A DNA stretch of 20,695 nt. Origin: Plasmodium relictum. Its lineage: Eukaryota; Apicomplexa; Aconoidasida; Haemosporida; Plasmodiidae. How positions within the stretch are numbered: position 1 is the stretch's first letter; the number at the start of each line of letters is the position of its first letter. Of this stretch, positions 9,831-20,241 are shown piece after piece. Position numbers and translations under genes: made by a program. The DNA lies in assembly GCF_900005765.1 (NCBI RefSeq), contig NW_021628371.1, forward strand, positions 1 through 20,695, given 5' to 3'. The notes beneath the pieces were generated by a model. That model saw only the letters and a program-made list of their open reading frames with translations, had not been told where the DNA came from and did not search any database.

Positions 9831-10123
9831 AGAGAAATCTCTACTAATTTTACGTATAATAAAATAACATAATATAGATAATTATATAATCTTTATATAA
9901 CTATTTATATAACATAAAATAAATTTATTTTATATATTATTTAATCTCGTTTTCAAAATTGTTTACTACAGTTTATTTTTACTTACGTATTAGTTTGAAT
10001 CATTGATTTTTTTTTAAAAGTCTTTATTTTTTATTATTTATCTTTAAAGTAAACTTAAATAAATCACATGACAAAATTAAAAATTAAAAAAATTAATGAT
10101 AAATAGAATATTTTATAGACCAC

Positions 10124-10662
10124 TGGTCAATGAATAAATTCATTGCCCTTAATTAATGTACAGTTTGAAATTAGTCTTAATAAAATTTATATATATATGT
10201 TCGTAGTTAATTTTGTAGTACTAGGCAATTATTTATAACCTAAATAATTATTTCTTTATCTAGGAGTACATTACATGTAATAAGTTAAGTTACTAGAACC
10301 ATGACCAACTTAGTGTGTTTCATTACTATTTTTTTTACATGTCTCGGTTATGATTATATTATATCTTCTTTTTTTTATTTTTTTTATTTAAAAATTTTTT
10401 TAAAAAAAAAATTATTATTTTTTTTTTTTTAGAATGAATTTTTTATGGAGAAAGATTGTAAAATAAAAGGATAGCAAGTGGATTACTTTTATTTTATTTA
10501 ACTTTTATAGACTTTTATTTTCTTAAAGTGATTGTATTAGTTTTGTATTATAAAAATAGAATCTATAATACAAAATTATAAAGGAGTCCTAAAACTTTCT
10601 CTTTATTAACTTGGATATTCATTACTTTCATCCAAGTCTTTGAATATCCAATTAATAAATCA
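10124..10662 (-). mobile_element. Family-B solo LTR (B3), minus strand, perfect TSD
   Basis: This is a 539-bp element on the minus strand. It starts at 10662 (TGATTTATTAATTGGATATTC) and ends at 10124 (GGGCAATGAATTTATTCATTGACCA-type end). An exact 5-bp direct repeat ACCAC lies on both sides (10119-10123 and 10663-10667). The 5' hairpin GGATATTCA/TGAATATCC, the core ATAACCGAGACATGT (10337-10351) and a poly-A/poly-T pair are present. The 3' end contains an 18-nt near-palindrome (10128-10145). There is no internal coding region. Confidence 0.9.
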
Positions 10663-10760
10663 ACCACATAAATCACATAAAAAAAATTATTTAATTAGTA
10701 CTTTTTTAAAATACCATATAGAATAGAATGAGCTTATAATATCATATACTGATAGGCATC

Positions 10761-11352
10761 TGATTTATTAATTGGATGTTCAATGACTTTTCTAGAGTAT
10801 TAAACAAACAAATTAGTAAAGCGTACGTACAATTAAATATACTGATTTTCGTATTACATATAGAAACACTTATATATAGCATTTAATATGATAAAGTAAT
10901 TCTGTATTGTTTAACAGGAATGTTTTTACTTTTACAAATGTATTATTATTTACAAAGAATAAGTATGTTCTTTTAATTAAAATGCACACACAAAATTAAG
11001 TTATAAAAAATAAAAAAAATTAAACTTTAAGTTACTCAGTACTATTTCAAAGTAAACAAATCGAGTACTATATAAACATTACACATTTCATACAGTCATT
11101 TTTATATTTTAAGTAAAATATAAATTCTCTTTTCCCTTTTTTTTTTACAATAAAATAAAAAAATTAAAATATTTTTTTTAATTACAAAAATAAGAACAAT
11201 AAAACAAACATAAAAAAAAAATATAGCTATATATATATGTATAATATATTTATATTTTTTTAACTAGCATCATTGTATGGATGATTTATATTTTCCTAAA
11301 TAGTAAGCTAACTTTATATACTATAAAAATTAATAATATCTTTTATTAATCA
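10761..11352 (+). mobile_element. Family-A LTR (A6)
   Basis: The 5' end is TGATTTATTAATTGGATG, with loop ACTTTTCTAGAGT and the 3' arm ATTAGTAAAG. The 3' end is the terminal hairpin AATTAATAATATCTTTTATTAATCA at 11328-11352. It is 592 bp long. The flanks GCATC and GTATT differ at two positions, both C to T, consistent with a decayed duplication. It is the closest mobile element to the 3' end of the gene, about 260 bases from the stop codon. Confidence 0.78.
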
Positions 11353-11609
11353 GTATTATATAAAATTGTTTGATGCCATCATTCACTAGTCGTTAACATT
11401 GTTTGAAATAGAGTAAAAATACCATTTATTCATTACTATATTATACTATTGTCTTATTAAATATTCAAAAAAATAAATAATAATATTTATTTACCAATTC
11501 ATAAATTTTTAACGTAAATATTTCTCATTTATTAAAACATTATTTCCATTTATGAATTCACCAAAAAAATAATTTTTTCATAAAACATATTTTTTTTAAA
11601 TATATATTT

Positions 11610-14600
11610 TTATTCTGTTTCATTTTTAGTAAAATCTGTCAACCTTTGGTTAATATGAAATAATGCGAGTAAAATACATTGCATATTATCTATATTTTCT
11701 TTAGTGTTATCTTCATTTATCTTATTATATATCATAAAATAAGGACGTTCCAGAATTGACTTAATTTTCATTATTTTCTTGTAAAGTTTTTTTGATATAT
11801 TAGTTTTTATATAACTTTTTAAAGTACTAAATAAATATAAATTTATTATTTTTAACTTAATTTTTTCCAATTTAGATTTTTCAGCTTCTATAATGGAAAG
11901 TAAATGCAATTGATGTTTTTTTGTTAAAATTTCTTTTGTTTCATGTGAAATATTTTTCTTTTTACTATTTTCATTTATAAATATTAATAACTTGCGTATT
12001 TTATTAATAATGTTTACTTGTTTTATTATAAACGCTTCTCCAAGTAACTCCATAAGGATTTCATTAGCATAAGATAAATGTCTTACTTTCTTTGTATCAT
12101 TTATGAAATCATTAAAATTTTTTCCTTTCTTATTTTCTTCATTCAAATTTAAATTAAAAACTTTACAGGCTTCTTCATGGTACTCTAAAATACATTTTTC
12201 TTCCTCTAATAAAAGCTCCTGAATCATTTTCATGGAACTTATATAATTATTTTTACTTAATAAATTATCTAATTCTTTCCTATTTTTTGCGTTTTCTTTA
12301 TTAAAAAAATAAAAAATACTATTTATTATTATGTTGTAGTCTTCATATGATAAATTCAGCTTATCAAAAATATTTTGAAGTTTAATAAAACGCTCTTGAA
12401 CACTTTTAGCTTTTCTTATACTATAAGGTTGTATAAAATGCTGAGTTGTAATTTTATAAGTACATTCTCTTAATAGAAATCCATTTTTTAATGATTCTTC
12501 CACACAACCTATATATTTATCCATGGATTCTAATAAATCAAATAAACGTTTAAAATTTGCACATGATTGAATAAATCGAGGTTGAAATAACTTATTATGC
12601 ATGAAATTGTCCATAATTGTTGATTTTACATCATCTATTTGCTTCATAAATTCAAGTTCAGGTATTAATTCTCTAAAAAATTCAAATAACTCCCTCATTC
12701 TTTGAAATATTTCTTCTTTTTTATTAAATTTATAATTTACACTATGTTTAAATGATAAAATATAATTATAACTTTCTTCTGATTTAGTGTCTCTTATATT
12801 TCGATCATAGTATTCTTTAATTTTTGTAAAATCATATGGATTAATTTTTAGTAGTTCTTCATTTATAAGAGCTTTTAATGAAAAAACGTTTATGTTCAAT
12901 TTTTTTTCCAAATTAGAATACTTATTTACTATTTCATTTCTTAAAGAGTCTTTTATTTTTTCTAAATTTGGAATTGTATTATTTGATAAATAATAAATTT
13001 CTCTTTCGAAAAAAGTTGAAAGAGAATAAACCAGGTTTTCAATATCCCTATTAGGACTATCTTTTCCTCTGGAAGAAACATGAAGATAATTGGAATTACT
13101 ATTATCATCTGAATCATAACTTTTATGGCATTTTGTATTCACTAGATATCTTATGCATGACTGTGCATTACCATCGTTAACACCCATACTATAAATAAAA
13201 ATAAAATAACAATATTATATATATATATATAATATTTAAGATAAAAAATCTTTTATATTAGATGCTTAAAAAATATATACCCTCTAGCAGATAAATCAAT
13301 AAAACAATTTTGAATGTAATGTAATATTTTTTTATGAATTTCATTAATTTCTTCCTCATTGCTTTCATTTTCTAGGATTTTATTTGATTTTCGTTTATAT
13401 TTTTTTATTAAGCGTGAATTTTCTTTACTATTTTTTATAGATGCAGTAGGTCTAGAAAAAAAACATACATACATATATGCATGCATCCGTGTAGAGAAAA
13501 CTTAATTAAAACAAGAAATTTTATATGTTAAAATATTTAAAAAAGAATATACTGATTTTTAGAGGAACCAGGAAGAGCATTTTCTAGTCCAACACATTTT
13601 TCATTTTCTATGTCCATTAAATTCACTGATCTAGAAGATTCTTCCATCATATAAGTTGTTAAATTTTGTCTAAAAGCAAGGAACATCATATATACAAATA
13701 TATTATTTATTTAAAACAAAATACTATATGCATAAAAATAGTCAATATAATATGTACTGTTCTGTAGAAAGTTCATCATTAATCATTTGTGATTCAACTG
13801 ATTCTTCATTTGCATTTTCTGTGGGTATTAAATTGTTAGCAGTGAAGAGTATATTTTCATAATTAATAGTTGAATATTGACTAAAAAAAAAAGAATTACA
13901 TATTTATAAAATATATTAAATAAAAATAAAATGATTTCCATGCATAGATATATTAATATACTCTCCTAGGAGTAGCTCAAGTAATCCCCCTTTCCTATAA
14001 TTAGGAGTAACTGGTTCATAATTGAAAATATATTGTAGATTATGTGAATTTTCATGCTCTTTATTTTTTGTATCTATTGAACTTATGTTAGAATGCTCTG
14101 TTTCAGTAATAATACTTGAATAGTTTCTAAAAATAAAGCAAATTACATATACATAAAACCTTTAGTTTAAACAAAAAATTTATTAATAGAAAATATCTTA
14201 AAACTATATACGGTTCACAAAAAAAATCAATTGGTTCTATTGTTAAAATTGGTAATTCATTCTGTACTCCATCTGAACTATTTTCTAAACAATGTGATTT
14301 ACTTTTCTCTAAGTATGTTGTGCCATCTAAACTTTCCATGTTATGAAGCTCTTTTTTTTTATGAGTAGTTGAATGTTGTCTAAAATAAACAAAAAAAAAA
14401 AAATACATATAATCATAAAATATTGAATTAATATAAAATATGATTTATGTGAAAAAATTCCTAAAAGAATATACTGCTCCATGGAGAAATCAATAGATAT
14501 ATTTGGTATATCAGGAATTTCATCTTGTTCGATATCTTTTGTATAAATTAAATTTCTTATACTATGAGATTTGTCTCTTATATAATTATTTGAATAAATT

Positions 14601-14788
14601 CTATGAATAAAAAATTTATATATATATGTAATATTTAATTAAAATAAATGTCTTTTCAAATGAAAATATCAAAGAATTATGTACTCTTCTGAGGATAGAT
14701 CTAGGTTCTCATGCTGTTCTTGTGAGATACAAATATTAATTAATATAGCATATTGCAAGGAATAAAAAAAAAATTTGATATGCAACAT
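11610..14788 (-). CDS. Eight-exon secreted protein of unknown function, 850 residues
   Basis: Minus-strand exons are 14788-14685, 14600-14475, 14379-14212, 14126-13962, 13880-13758, 13669-13553, 13451-13281 and 13188-11610. The introns are 81-101 bp, all begin GT and end AG, and all are in phase 2, so the exons join in one frame to TAA at 11610-11612. The start ATG (14786-14788) follows an A-rich stretch and gives MLHIKFFFYSLQYAILINIC, a classic signal peptide, with likely cleavage before QEQHENLD. Exons 2-7 are 39-57-residue acidic, Ser/Asn-rich cassettes, several opening with [QNI]-[YH]-S-[TSN]. Exon 8 (residues 326-850) is long, charged and predicted helical, with no Trp and no transmembrane segment. 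There is no canonical PEXEL near the N-terminus, so it is secreted, but export is unproven. The setting suggests a subtelomeric multigene family; the avian fam-f family is one candidate to test. I cannot assign a function. Confidence 0.85.
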
Positions 14789-16437
14789 TTTTTTATATTT
14801 GCAATGTTTATTTTTTACTAAATTTATAAAAAAAAAGGAGAAAAAGAAAATATGTTATTCATATATTAAAATTATATTCTATTTGTAATATATGTTAAGT
14901 TTTATTTTTACTAAATAATAACATATACTTTTATATTTTATGCTTCTATAATGAAAAAAATATTAGCACAGTATATTTCATATGTTAAATTATTAAAATT
15001 ATATAAAAGATTAAATTTTTATTCAGAAAATATCAAAATATTTTGATTTTATGCTAAAAATTATAAATAAATATTTTTAATAAATTAAATTTAAGTTATA
15101 TAATTATTTTTTCCTATTAAATAGTCTGATTTTCATAATTAAAAACATGATTAAAAATTTGAATAAAAATAAATTGTATATTTTTACTCATTAATACATT
15201 TATGATTATGTGAGAACTTATAAGTTTAATAAATCGTATAGATAGAACAAAAAAATCTATTTAAATAATATTTAAAATTATTTTTTGCTTTTTTCTTATT
15301 TTACTATGTAAAAACCTATATACCAAGTAAAATATAATTTTTTTTTTTTCATAGTTACCAATATAATGTTAAATTATTAATATTTTTCAGAAGATATGCT
15401 AACATATTAATACTAATTTTAATGTTTTCTATGTTACCAAAATTATAAATTTTATTTTATCAAAATAAAAAGAAAAAGAAAAATGACTAAATTAGTGCAA
15501 CTTTTTAAATAAATTTATACAAATAATTTAAATTGTTTTTATTGCAATAATATAATTTTAAAATGATTAAATTATTTTTATTCAAAAAATGCATGTAATA
15601 ATGATTTTTTATAATGCAATGAAGTTTAAAATATATGGCATTTATAAGTCAAAAATATGCAAATAACATAAATTAATAGATAAATATGATTATTTGAAAA
15701 TAAATAAGTTATTTATTAAAAATATTATTTAACTCGACTCTTAATGACTTTGATATGTTACAGAAAAAACTAAAGAGCTTACGGATAAATTTCTATTAAT
15801 TTTAATTATTCTAAAAATATATTTATTCTACAAGTAAACTTTATATATATAGTTTATATTACTTAGCATTTACTATTTTCGAGCATTTATATTAATAAAA
15901 ATTTATCTTCGTTCTTATTAAAAATTTAAATACCAGTTAAAACTACTTATTATGCGTAAAATAACTTTTTAAATAAAATAAACGACGTATATTAGAGTTA
16001 CTCATATTTTTTTTTAAAATACATAAAGATTAAATATTTATAAAAATAAAAGTATTCTTGTTTTTCTTTTAAATTTCTAATTTAATTTTTCATGATTTTA
16101 AAAATTAATATGATTAATAAAATTTAATTGCCTAAAAAAAAATTTTTTTTAGTGTACATATTAAAGTATGTAATGTACTGTAAGAATTTTAATGTACATT
16201 TTTTCCTTAAATAATTTACATATATAATTAATCTTTCACGTATACTACATTTCTTTTTAGTAAAAATATAGCTAATAAATTATATTGCTTATTGACAGAA
16301 CGGAGAAGAATATTTTGTACATATTGCAATTAATAATTACTCTTGTGTTATATTTAATAATGTAAAAAAGAAATTTCCTTATACAAATATTGTTAATTTT
16401 ATCGTTTAAAATACTTTTAAAGGGTTCAAAAAACTAA
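14789..16437. other. Long AT-rich region upstream of the gene
   Basis: This should hold the promoter and 5' untranslated region of the minus-strand gene. The first 80 bases upstream of the ATG are A- and T-tract rich, as usual for Plasmodium promoters, with no specific site recognisable. No reading frame, LTR end or RNA gene was seen in the rest. It is the longest part of the window free of recognisable LTR ends. Confidence 0.5.
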
Positions 16438-17014
16438 TTAATAAATCATGGAACGCCAAATGAAATAGATTTAGATGAAGACAAAACTGTTATAATTTTA
16501 TTAATAGAAAATTCATTTGATTTTGTTAATGTAAAATGCATAAATTTCTTTTAAATTATGTCTCTTTTAATTAATTAAAATTCGCTTTATATGTCATTTC
16601 AATTATTTTCTTATTTGTTAATATGTCTCTTTTTCATTTCAATGTTTTTAGTAATTTTGATTAATGATACAAAGATCCATATACAATTCACCATAATATG
16701 AATTATCAATTAATTATTCAAAAAGAAATTATATTATTAAGAGTTTTAATTTAAATAAAAAAATTAAAGAGTTCCAAAACATATGTATTTAGATATATAT
16801 GTATATATATTTATGTGCGTAAATTTTATTTCATATTACAGGAACATAAGAATTCCAATACTAAGAGAGTAGTTATATCTATACTCATAAATAATAAGTT
16901 TTCTTCTACTATTTTATAACCTGATTTTAAGTCTAACTTATTGTAATAACTAAAAATTCACCTTCTAAAGTAATAAAGCATTAGTTTTACCAATATTAAC
17001 TCTCTCGATATGCA
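16438..17014 (-). pseudogene. Decayed Ty3/Gypsy reverse transcriptase
   Basis: Minus-strand motifs appear in the order of a Ty3/Gypsy reverse transcriptase. CISREL (about 17014) resembles the xDYRxLN region. FSYYNKLDLKSGYKI (about 16910-16954) is an almost perfect match to the hallmark FSKLDLKSGYHQI block. LEFL (about 16850) follows. ELYMDLCIINQNY (16651-16689) is the catalytic YxDD box with one Asp lost. KFMHFTLTKSNEFSINKI (about 16493-16546) fits the FLGHxxSxxGIxxDPxKI connection block. The distances between blocks fit an intact domain. At least two frameshifts, an in-frame stop just before FSYYN and the missing catalytic Asp make it dead. It sits alone, without clear LTRs at its ends. Confidence 0.8.
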
Positions 17015-17789
17015 GTAATATTATATATTATATATTTAATATTTCTTATTTAGTTATTCTATTTTTATTATACAAGATAATATTTCTTAATAAAAAGCTA
17101 GGTTATTTTTTTTTTTTCAGTTTACTTTATGAATCTATAGTTATTTAAAAAGAATGTAATAAATTAAAAGGAAAAATAATTAATATAATGTTTAAATTCA
17201 AAATAAGAAAACGTACAAAAGAATAAAAAATTCTTATAAAAATTCGAGTTCTGTTAATATTAAAATAATTAATATACATATATATTTATACAATTAAAGT
17301 GAAATAAATAGCTACTTTGATGGATTTTCAGCATTAAACATCAAATATTTAATAATAATTAAACATTTTTTTTCTTAAATTCTCTTAAGAAAAAATTTAA
17401 GTTCTCATTTCACTGAACATAAACTAATTCTTTATATTGATATATAAATAGTTTCTTTGTGACCTAATTTTTATTTCTAAATTTTTTTTTTGTTTTATAC
17501 TTTTATTGTTCTTTATACTGTTTCAGAAATAATTTTTCTTACCTTTTATTACTATATTCTTCTATTTTTCATAATTCAAAATATCTGACTTTCGTAACTC
17601 AGATATTTGATATCGACAATAAATTATAATGGGATTCATTCTATTTATTTTACTTTTTAATTTAGCTTATTTTATTTTGTTTTAATTTATTATATTTTGT
17701 TTTATTTTAGTTTATTTTACTTTTAATAGTTATATATTTATAAATTAGAAAAAAAAATAAAATCGAAAAAAAAAAACGAAATTGTATCC
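17015..17789. other. AT-rich stretch upstream of the RT remnant
   Basis: A protease or gag part of the same element would lie here on the minus strand, but none was recognised. Positions about 17640-17725 are a low-complexity run of TTTTATTTTA-like units. There is no gene. Confidence 0.45.
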
Positions 17790-18265
17790 TAATTAACTAT
17801 ATATTTAATTAAGATAAAATAGAATGCTAAAGAATAACTATACTTCTAAAAATATGAATTAAAAAAAAAAAAAATTTTTTTTTTCTTTAATTATTTGTAT
17901 TAAGATAAAAAATAATATATCATAAAAGTTTTTGAAAATTATATTTTTTTTTAATATGTATAAAAATTGTTTCTTTATATGAAAAGAAAAAAATAGAAAT
18001 AAAATATGAAACTTGCACAGAAAAAGCTCATCCTAATAAATTATATTTATGCATGATTAAAATAAAAGTGAATATAAATAATAATTATGCTTTTTCTTAA
18101 AGTTAATTAAAAGAAAAATCTTCTATTCTTTTCTTCTTGACTATTATTTATATTAAGATAAATAATAATGTAATAAATTTTTTTTTGTAAACTATATTTT
18201 TTTAGATATACAAAAAAATTACTTTTTTTTTATGAAAAAAAAAAAAAAATATAGTTCCTTATATT
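17790..18265 (+). repeat. Diverged tandem duplication of about 250 bp
   Basis: Two successive segments share the order: CTAATTAA/CTAATAAA, a poly-A or T run, a TTAT(T/A)TGTATTAAGATAAA block (about 17893 and 18146), a TTTTTTAAT/AGATATACAAAAA block, and ATGAAAA followed by poly-A. The offset is about 253 bases. Many differences make it old. No reading frame. Confidence 0.4.
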
Positions 18266-18389
18266 TGTTTTTTTATTTACATTTACGCGAACAAAATTTT
18301 TAATATTTAATATATATTTTTTATCCTTATATTATTATCTATTACTTATTTTTATTTTTAACTTTTCTTTTTATTATATTATTTCTTAT

Positions 18390-18991
18390 TGTTTTGTCAA
18401 TTGCCTATCCAATGGCTTTTCTGGAGTATTAAACATATTAATAAAGAGCATGCATAACTAAATATACTTATTTTTAGTGTATATACTTATTCTTAAAATA
18501 TGTATACAGAAATATTTATCATATATAACATTTAATTTAAATTAAGCAATTATGCATTGCTTAAGAGACGTATATTAACTTTGAAAATTTTATACTTTAC
18601 AAAGAGTCAGTATATTCTTTTAATTTAGAAACGTTTAAAAATAATTAAGTTATAACAAATAACAAAATTAAATTTTAATTTATTCACTGTTATTTCAACA
18701 TATATAATTTGAAGATAACATAAATATTATACTTATTTATTAAAAGAAATAAAAATTTTCCTTATAATTACTTTTCATACATTAATTTTTTTATATTTCA
18801 ATTAAACATTAGTTCTCTCTTCAATTAAAAAGTAAACGCAAAAAAAAAATTATTAAATCTTTTTTTTTTTTAATAATTATAAAGATGTATAAAGAATAAA
18901 ATAAACAAAAAAAATATAGCTATAATATTTTTTTTAACCAGTGTCTGTATTTGGCTGACTTGTATTTTCCTAACTAGTAAGCTAACTTTAG
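18390..18991 (+). mobile_element. Family-A LTR (A7), 3' end lost
   Basis: The 5' end TGTTTTGTCAATTGCC is a diverged form of the family start. It is followed by loop GGCTTTTCTGGAGT, ATTAATAAAGAGC, the A body, a poly-A/poly-T pair and GTCTGTATTTGGCTGAC. Sequence matching LTR A6 stops at about 18991, before the terminal hairpin, and a minus-strand A copy begins a few bases later. Confidence 0.65.
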
Positions 18992-19006
18992 ATAACATTG
19001 TATACT

Positions 19007-19511
19007 TAGCTAATAAAAGTATGTATATTAACTTTTTGTATATAATAACTAGCTAAAATAACAACGAAGAAATTTAGCCTCGCACACAATGTTATCAATG
19101 CCAATCATGCGTTTTTAGCTAAATAAAAAAAAAAAAAATTCTTTAATTAGTTTTTTTTTTAACATTTTGGTTTCGTAAAGAAAGATATTATTTTTAATTT
19201 TTTTTTAACTCATTTTTTTGGGGAAAAAAATGAAGATATTTAAGAATATATAAACTTGTAAAAGACATAATCTTTAATCAAAGATATTATGTATGCATGT
19301 TTATATAAGATGTTTATTATAAGTTAATTATATGTTATTTATTGAATACTTATAAGTTATTAAATAATTAAACACTTTATCATTTTTAAGCAATTTCACT
19401 AAAAAGGAAAAGCATAAACTAATAAAAATATTAAACAATATAAAAATGCCCTTTATTACATTGCCCATTCAATACCTTAGCAAAATCATTAAGTGGGCAA
19501 TTAGTAAATAA
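19007..19511 (-). mobile_element. Family-A LTR (A8), minus strand
   Basis: On the minus strand it starts at about 19511 (TTATTTACTAATTGCCCAC). The hairpin arms TTGCCCA and TGGGCAA pair perfectly, and ATAAAGGGC follows. It ends at about 19007 with the terminal hairpin AGTTAATATACATACTTTTATTAGC. Both terminal dinucleotides are mutated. The flanks are ATACT on the left and AGTAT on the right, which are not direct repeats. It separates truncated copies A7 and A9. Confidence 0.6.
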
Positions 19512-19885
19512 AGTATTAAGCAAACAAATTAATAAAGAGTGTGTATAACTAAATATATGTTTTATATATATATATACTTATTGTTATTATATATATAATG
19601 TTATTTTATAATGTATAATATCTACATTTGAATTAAATTATTTTTTATTGCTTAACATATACATGTTTACTTTTATAAATGTGTTTTTATTTACAAAGAA
19701 TAAGCATATTGTTTTAATTAAAGACACACACGCACAATTTATAGCAAATAACAAAAATTAAAATTCTGATTTATTCAATGTTATTTCAAAATATACACAT
19801 TGAATATAACATAAGCATTGTACTTTTTCATATATTAAGTTTTTATGTAAGTAAAAATTAATTCTCTTTTTAATTCGAACCACTA
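19512..19885 (+). mobile_element. Family-A LTR fragment (A9)
   Basis: It starts within the hairpin 3' arm (AGTATTAAGCAAACAAATTAATAAAGAG) and so lacks about the first 35 bases. It then carries A body closely matching 1015-1345 and breaks off after AATTCGAACCA, before the poly-A/poly-T tracts. Confidence 0.7.
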
Positions 19886-20236
19886 CTTCATCCCTTATAA
19901 TAACGGGAAAAGTTCATTAAGTATATCTGTGATCATTAAAGGTGTGTATTAGTCTTTTTGCAAGCTAAAAAGATTTACATACTTATATAGGTGTTTTAAA
20001 TGAATGAAAATTAAAAAATTCATTAGAGATAAGTTGTTTTAAGAAATATAAGAATGTAGAAAATTGAAAATGCATTTTTTTTCTTTATATATATATTTAT
20101 ATATATTTATTTTATTTACTTTTATTTTTACATAATTATTTTATAATTATTATAAGAATATTTGTTATAAATTTTATATAAGTATACATTTGATAGGGGA
20201 AAATATATACTGTTTAAAGTAAATGAAAATATCTAA
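19886..20236. other. AT-rich spacer between LTRs, no gene seen
   Basis: The first 80 bases (19886-19965) are somewhat richer in G and C than the rest and may be a remnant of something coding, but no frame stays open. The remainder is (TA)n and T-rich. Confidence 0.4.
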
Positions 20237-20241
20237 GTATG

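Noticed and set aside
12680-12700. RELFE as a PEXEL export motif
   Set aside because: It fits RxLxE but lies about 490 residues into the protein within a helical region, far from where a functional PEXEL sits.
11610-13187. A single-exon 525-residue gene starting at the ATG at 13185-13187
   Set aside because: An AG acceptor lies directly upstream and six more exons join in the same phase up to a signal peptide, so this ATG is internal.
13253-13486. 77-codon minus-strand frame with its own ATG as a separate small gene
   Set aside because: Its start lies in an intron; the part from 13451 to 13281 is exon 7 of the eight-exon gene, bounded by AG and GT.
14127-14408. 93-codon minus-strand frame as a separate gene
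   Set aside because: Both ends are intron sequence; only 14379-14212 is coding, as exon 3 of the eight-exon gene.
16438-16554. Plus-strand frame reading HGTPNEIDLDEDKTVIILL, perhaps a retropepsin
   Set aside because: The opposite strand of the same bases fits the RT connection block at the right distance from the YMD box, so the plus reading is a shadow.
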